Positions 63,754 to 64,000 of a stretch of DNA of 64,000 nt are shown here, in pieces (position 1 is the first letter of the stretch; every line of letters starts with the position of its first letter). The stretch lies in contig NZ_BMYZ01000004.1 of NCBI RefSeq assembly GCF_014652535.1, positions 262,844 through 326,843 on the forward strand, read 5' to 3'. The position numbers were made by a program, and so were the translations under genes. Source of the DNA: Cellvibrio zantedeschiae (GTDB taxonomy: Bacteria > Pseudomonadota > Gammaproteobacteria > Pseudomonadales > Cellvibrionaceae). The notes beneath the pieces are model-generated. The model searched no databases and was not told where the DNA came from. It worked only from the letters and a program-made list of their open reading frames with translations.

Positions 63754-64000
63754 TTTAATTCCACTACCGAAGGAAACAGAATATTTCAGAAGGTTAAAAC
63801 CCGTGGCACATTCTTTTCGAACCAGAAAAACCAAAGCTTCAACCGTTCAGGATTTTAGCTTTTGCTCTTTTTTGTACTTGCCGAAGCGTTTTAGCTTTTA
63901 TTTTTGTACCCACATAAAACCCATCGGCTGGAACCATTTGTTAGATATTAGTGTATTTGAAACCACAGTCACTTGTTAGAAGCTGCTCGCGTGTTTCTGA
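63754..64000. other. Right edge: further attC-like ends of the cassette array
   Basis: No full gene is seen in these 247 bp. GTTAGAT (63940-63946, perfect GTTRRRY) stands after CTGGAACCATTT, which resembles the end of site D (CTGCAACGCATT). CACAGTCACTTGTTAG (63964-63979) repeats CACAGTCGCTTGTTAG at 61222-61237 with one difference. These point to more, diverged attC sites and to an array that continues beyond the window. Confidence 0.5.

Overview
This window looks like a chromosomal segment of a gammaproteobacterium, most likely from the Cellvibrio group (Cellvibrionaceae). The grounds are the gammaproteobacterial order fMet-tRNA / rimP-nusA-infB-rbfA-truB-rpsO-pnp, a comF-bioB-bioF-bioH/bioC-bioD block of Pseudomonas type, close sequence resemblance of Pnp, ParC and RsgA to Pseudomonas-type proteins, and moderate GC. 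The genus is an inference from family resemblance and was not tested by search.

Layout. 1-3.1 kb: the 5' part of a PLP-dependent basic amino acid decarboxylase (runs off the left edge) and comF, both on the minus strand. 3.2-10.1 kb: an HDOD protein, then a biotin operon (bioB, a small outer-membrane barrel, bioF, a bioH-bioC fusion, bioD, a DUF2459 lipoprotein) behind a promoter whose -35 box lies inside a BirA-type operator. 10.2-11.4 kb: a small protein resembling the C-terminus of flagellar rod/hook proteins, with a SprA-family putative metalloprotease. 11.5-21.3 kb: initiator tRNA and the transcription/translation/RNA-decay operon, with a long nested palindrome in front of pnp. 21.3-33.4 kb: a Rid-fold lipoprotein, a DUF4256 protein, a TraB/GumN-CPBP-ABC transporter-GntR cluster with a perfect palindromic operator in front, and an alpha/beta hydrolase with a NatAB-like ABC exporter. 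33.4-42.5 kb: mixed small genes, parC, PilZ and a polysaccharide deacetylase. 42.5-49.2 kb: a minus-strand signalling block (hybrid histidine kinase with HPt, REC-EAL phosphodiesterase, CheR, FixJ/NarL-type regulator). 49.3-53.2 kb: a hydrolase, a Bax-like glucosaminidase and a phage-derived-looking replication pair (lambda P-like protein plus a protein with three DnaT-type DNA-binding repeats) with no other phage genes. 53.4-60.8 kb: an FAD oxidase with an unknown C-terminal half and a Tat-signal methyltransferase-like partner, rhodanese, rsgA, orn, a VOC protein, a truncated GFA-family remnant and a secreted DJ-1/PfpI protein.

61.1-64 kb: a run of five short minus-strand genes separated by 125-145 bp imperfect palindromes that carry the layout of integron attC sites. 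I read this as the distal end of a chromosomal integron cassette array that continues to the right, where the integrase should lie.

The most interesting items are the cassette array, the orphan lambda P / triple-DnaT pair as a candidate domesticated helicase-loading system, the GntR palindrome with its transporter cluster, the long palindrome before pnp, and the FAD-oxidase / Tat methyltransferase-like pair. No rRNA, CRISPR array or intact insertion sequence was seen.
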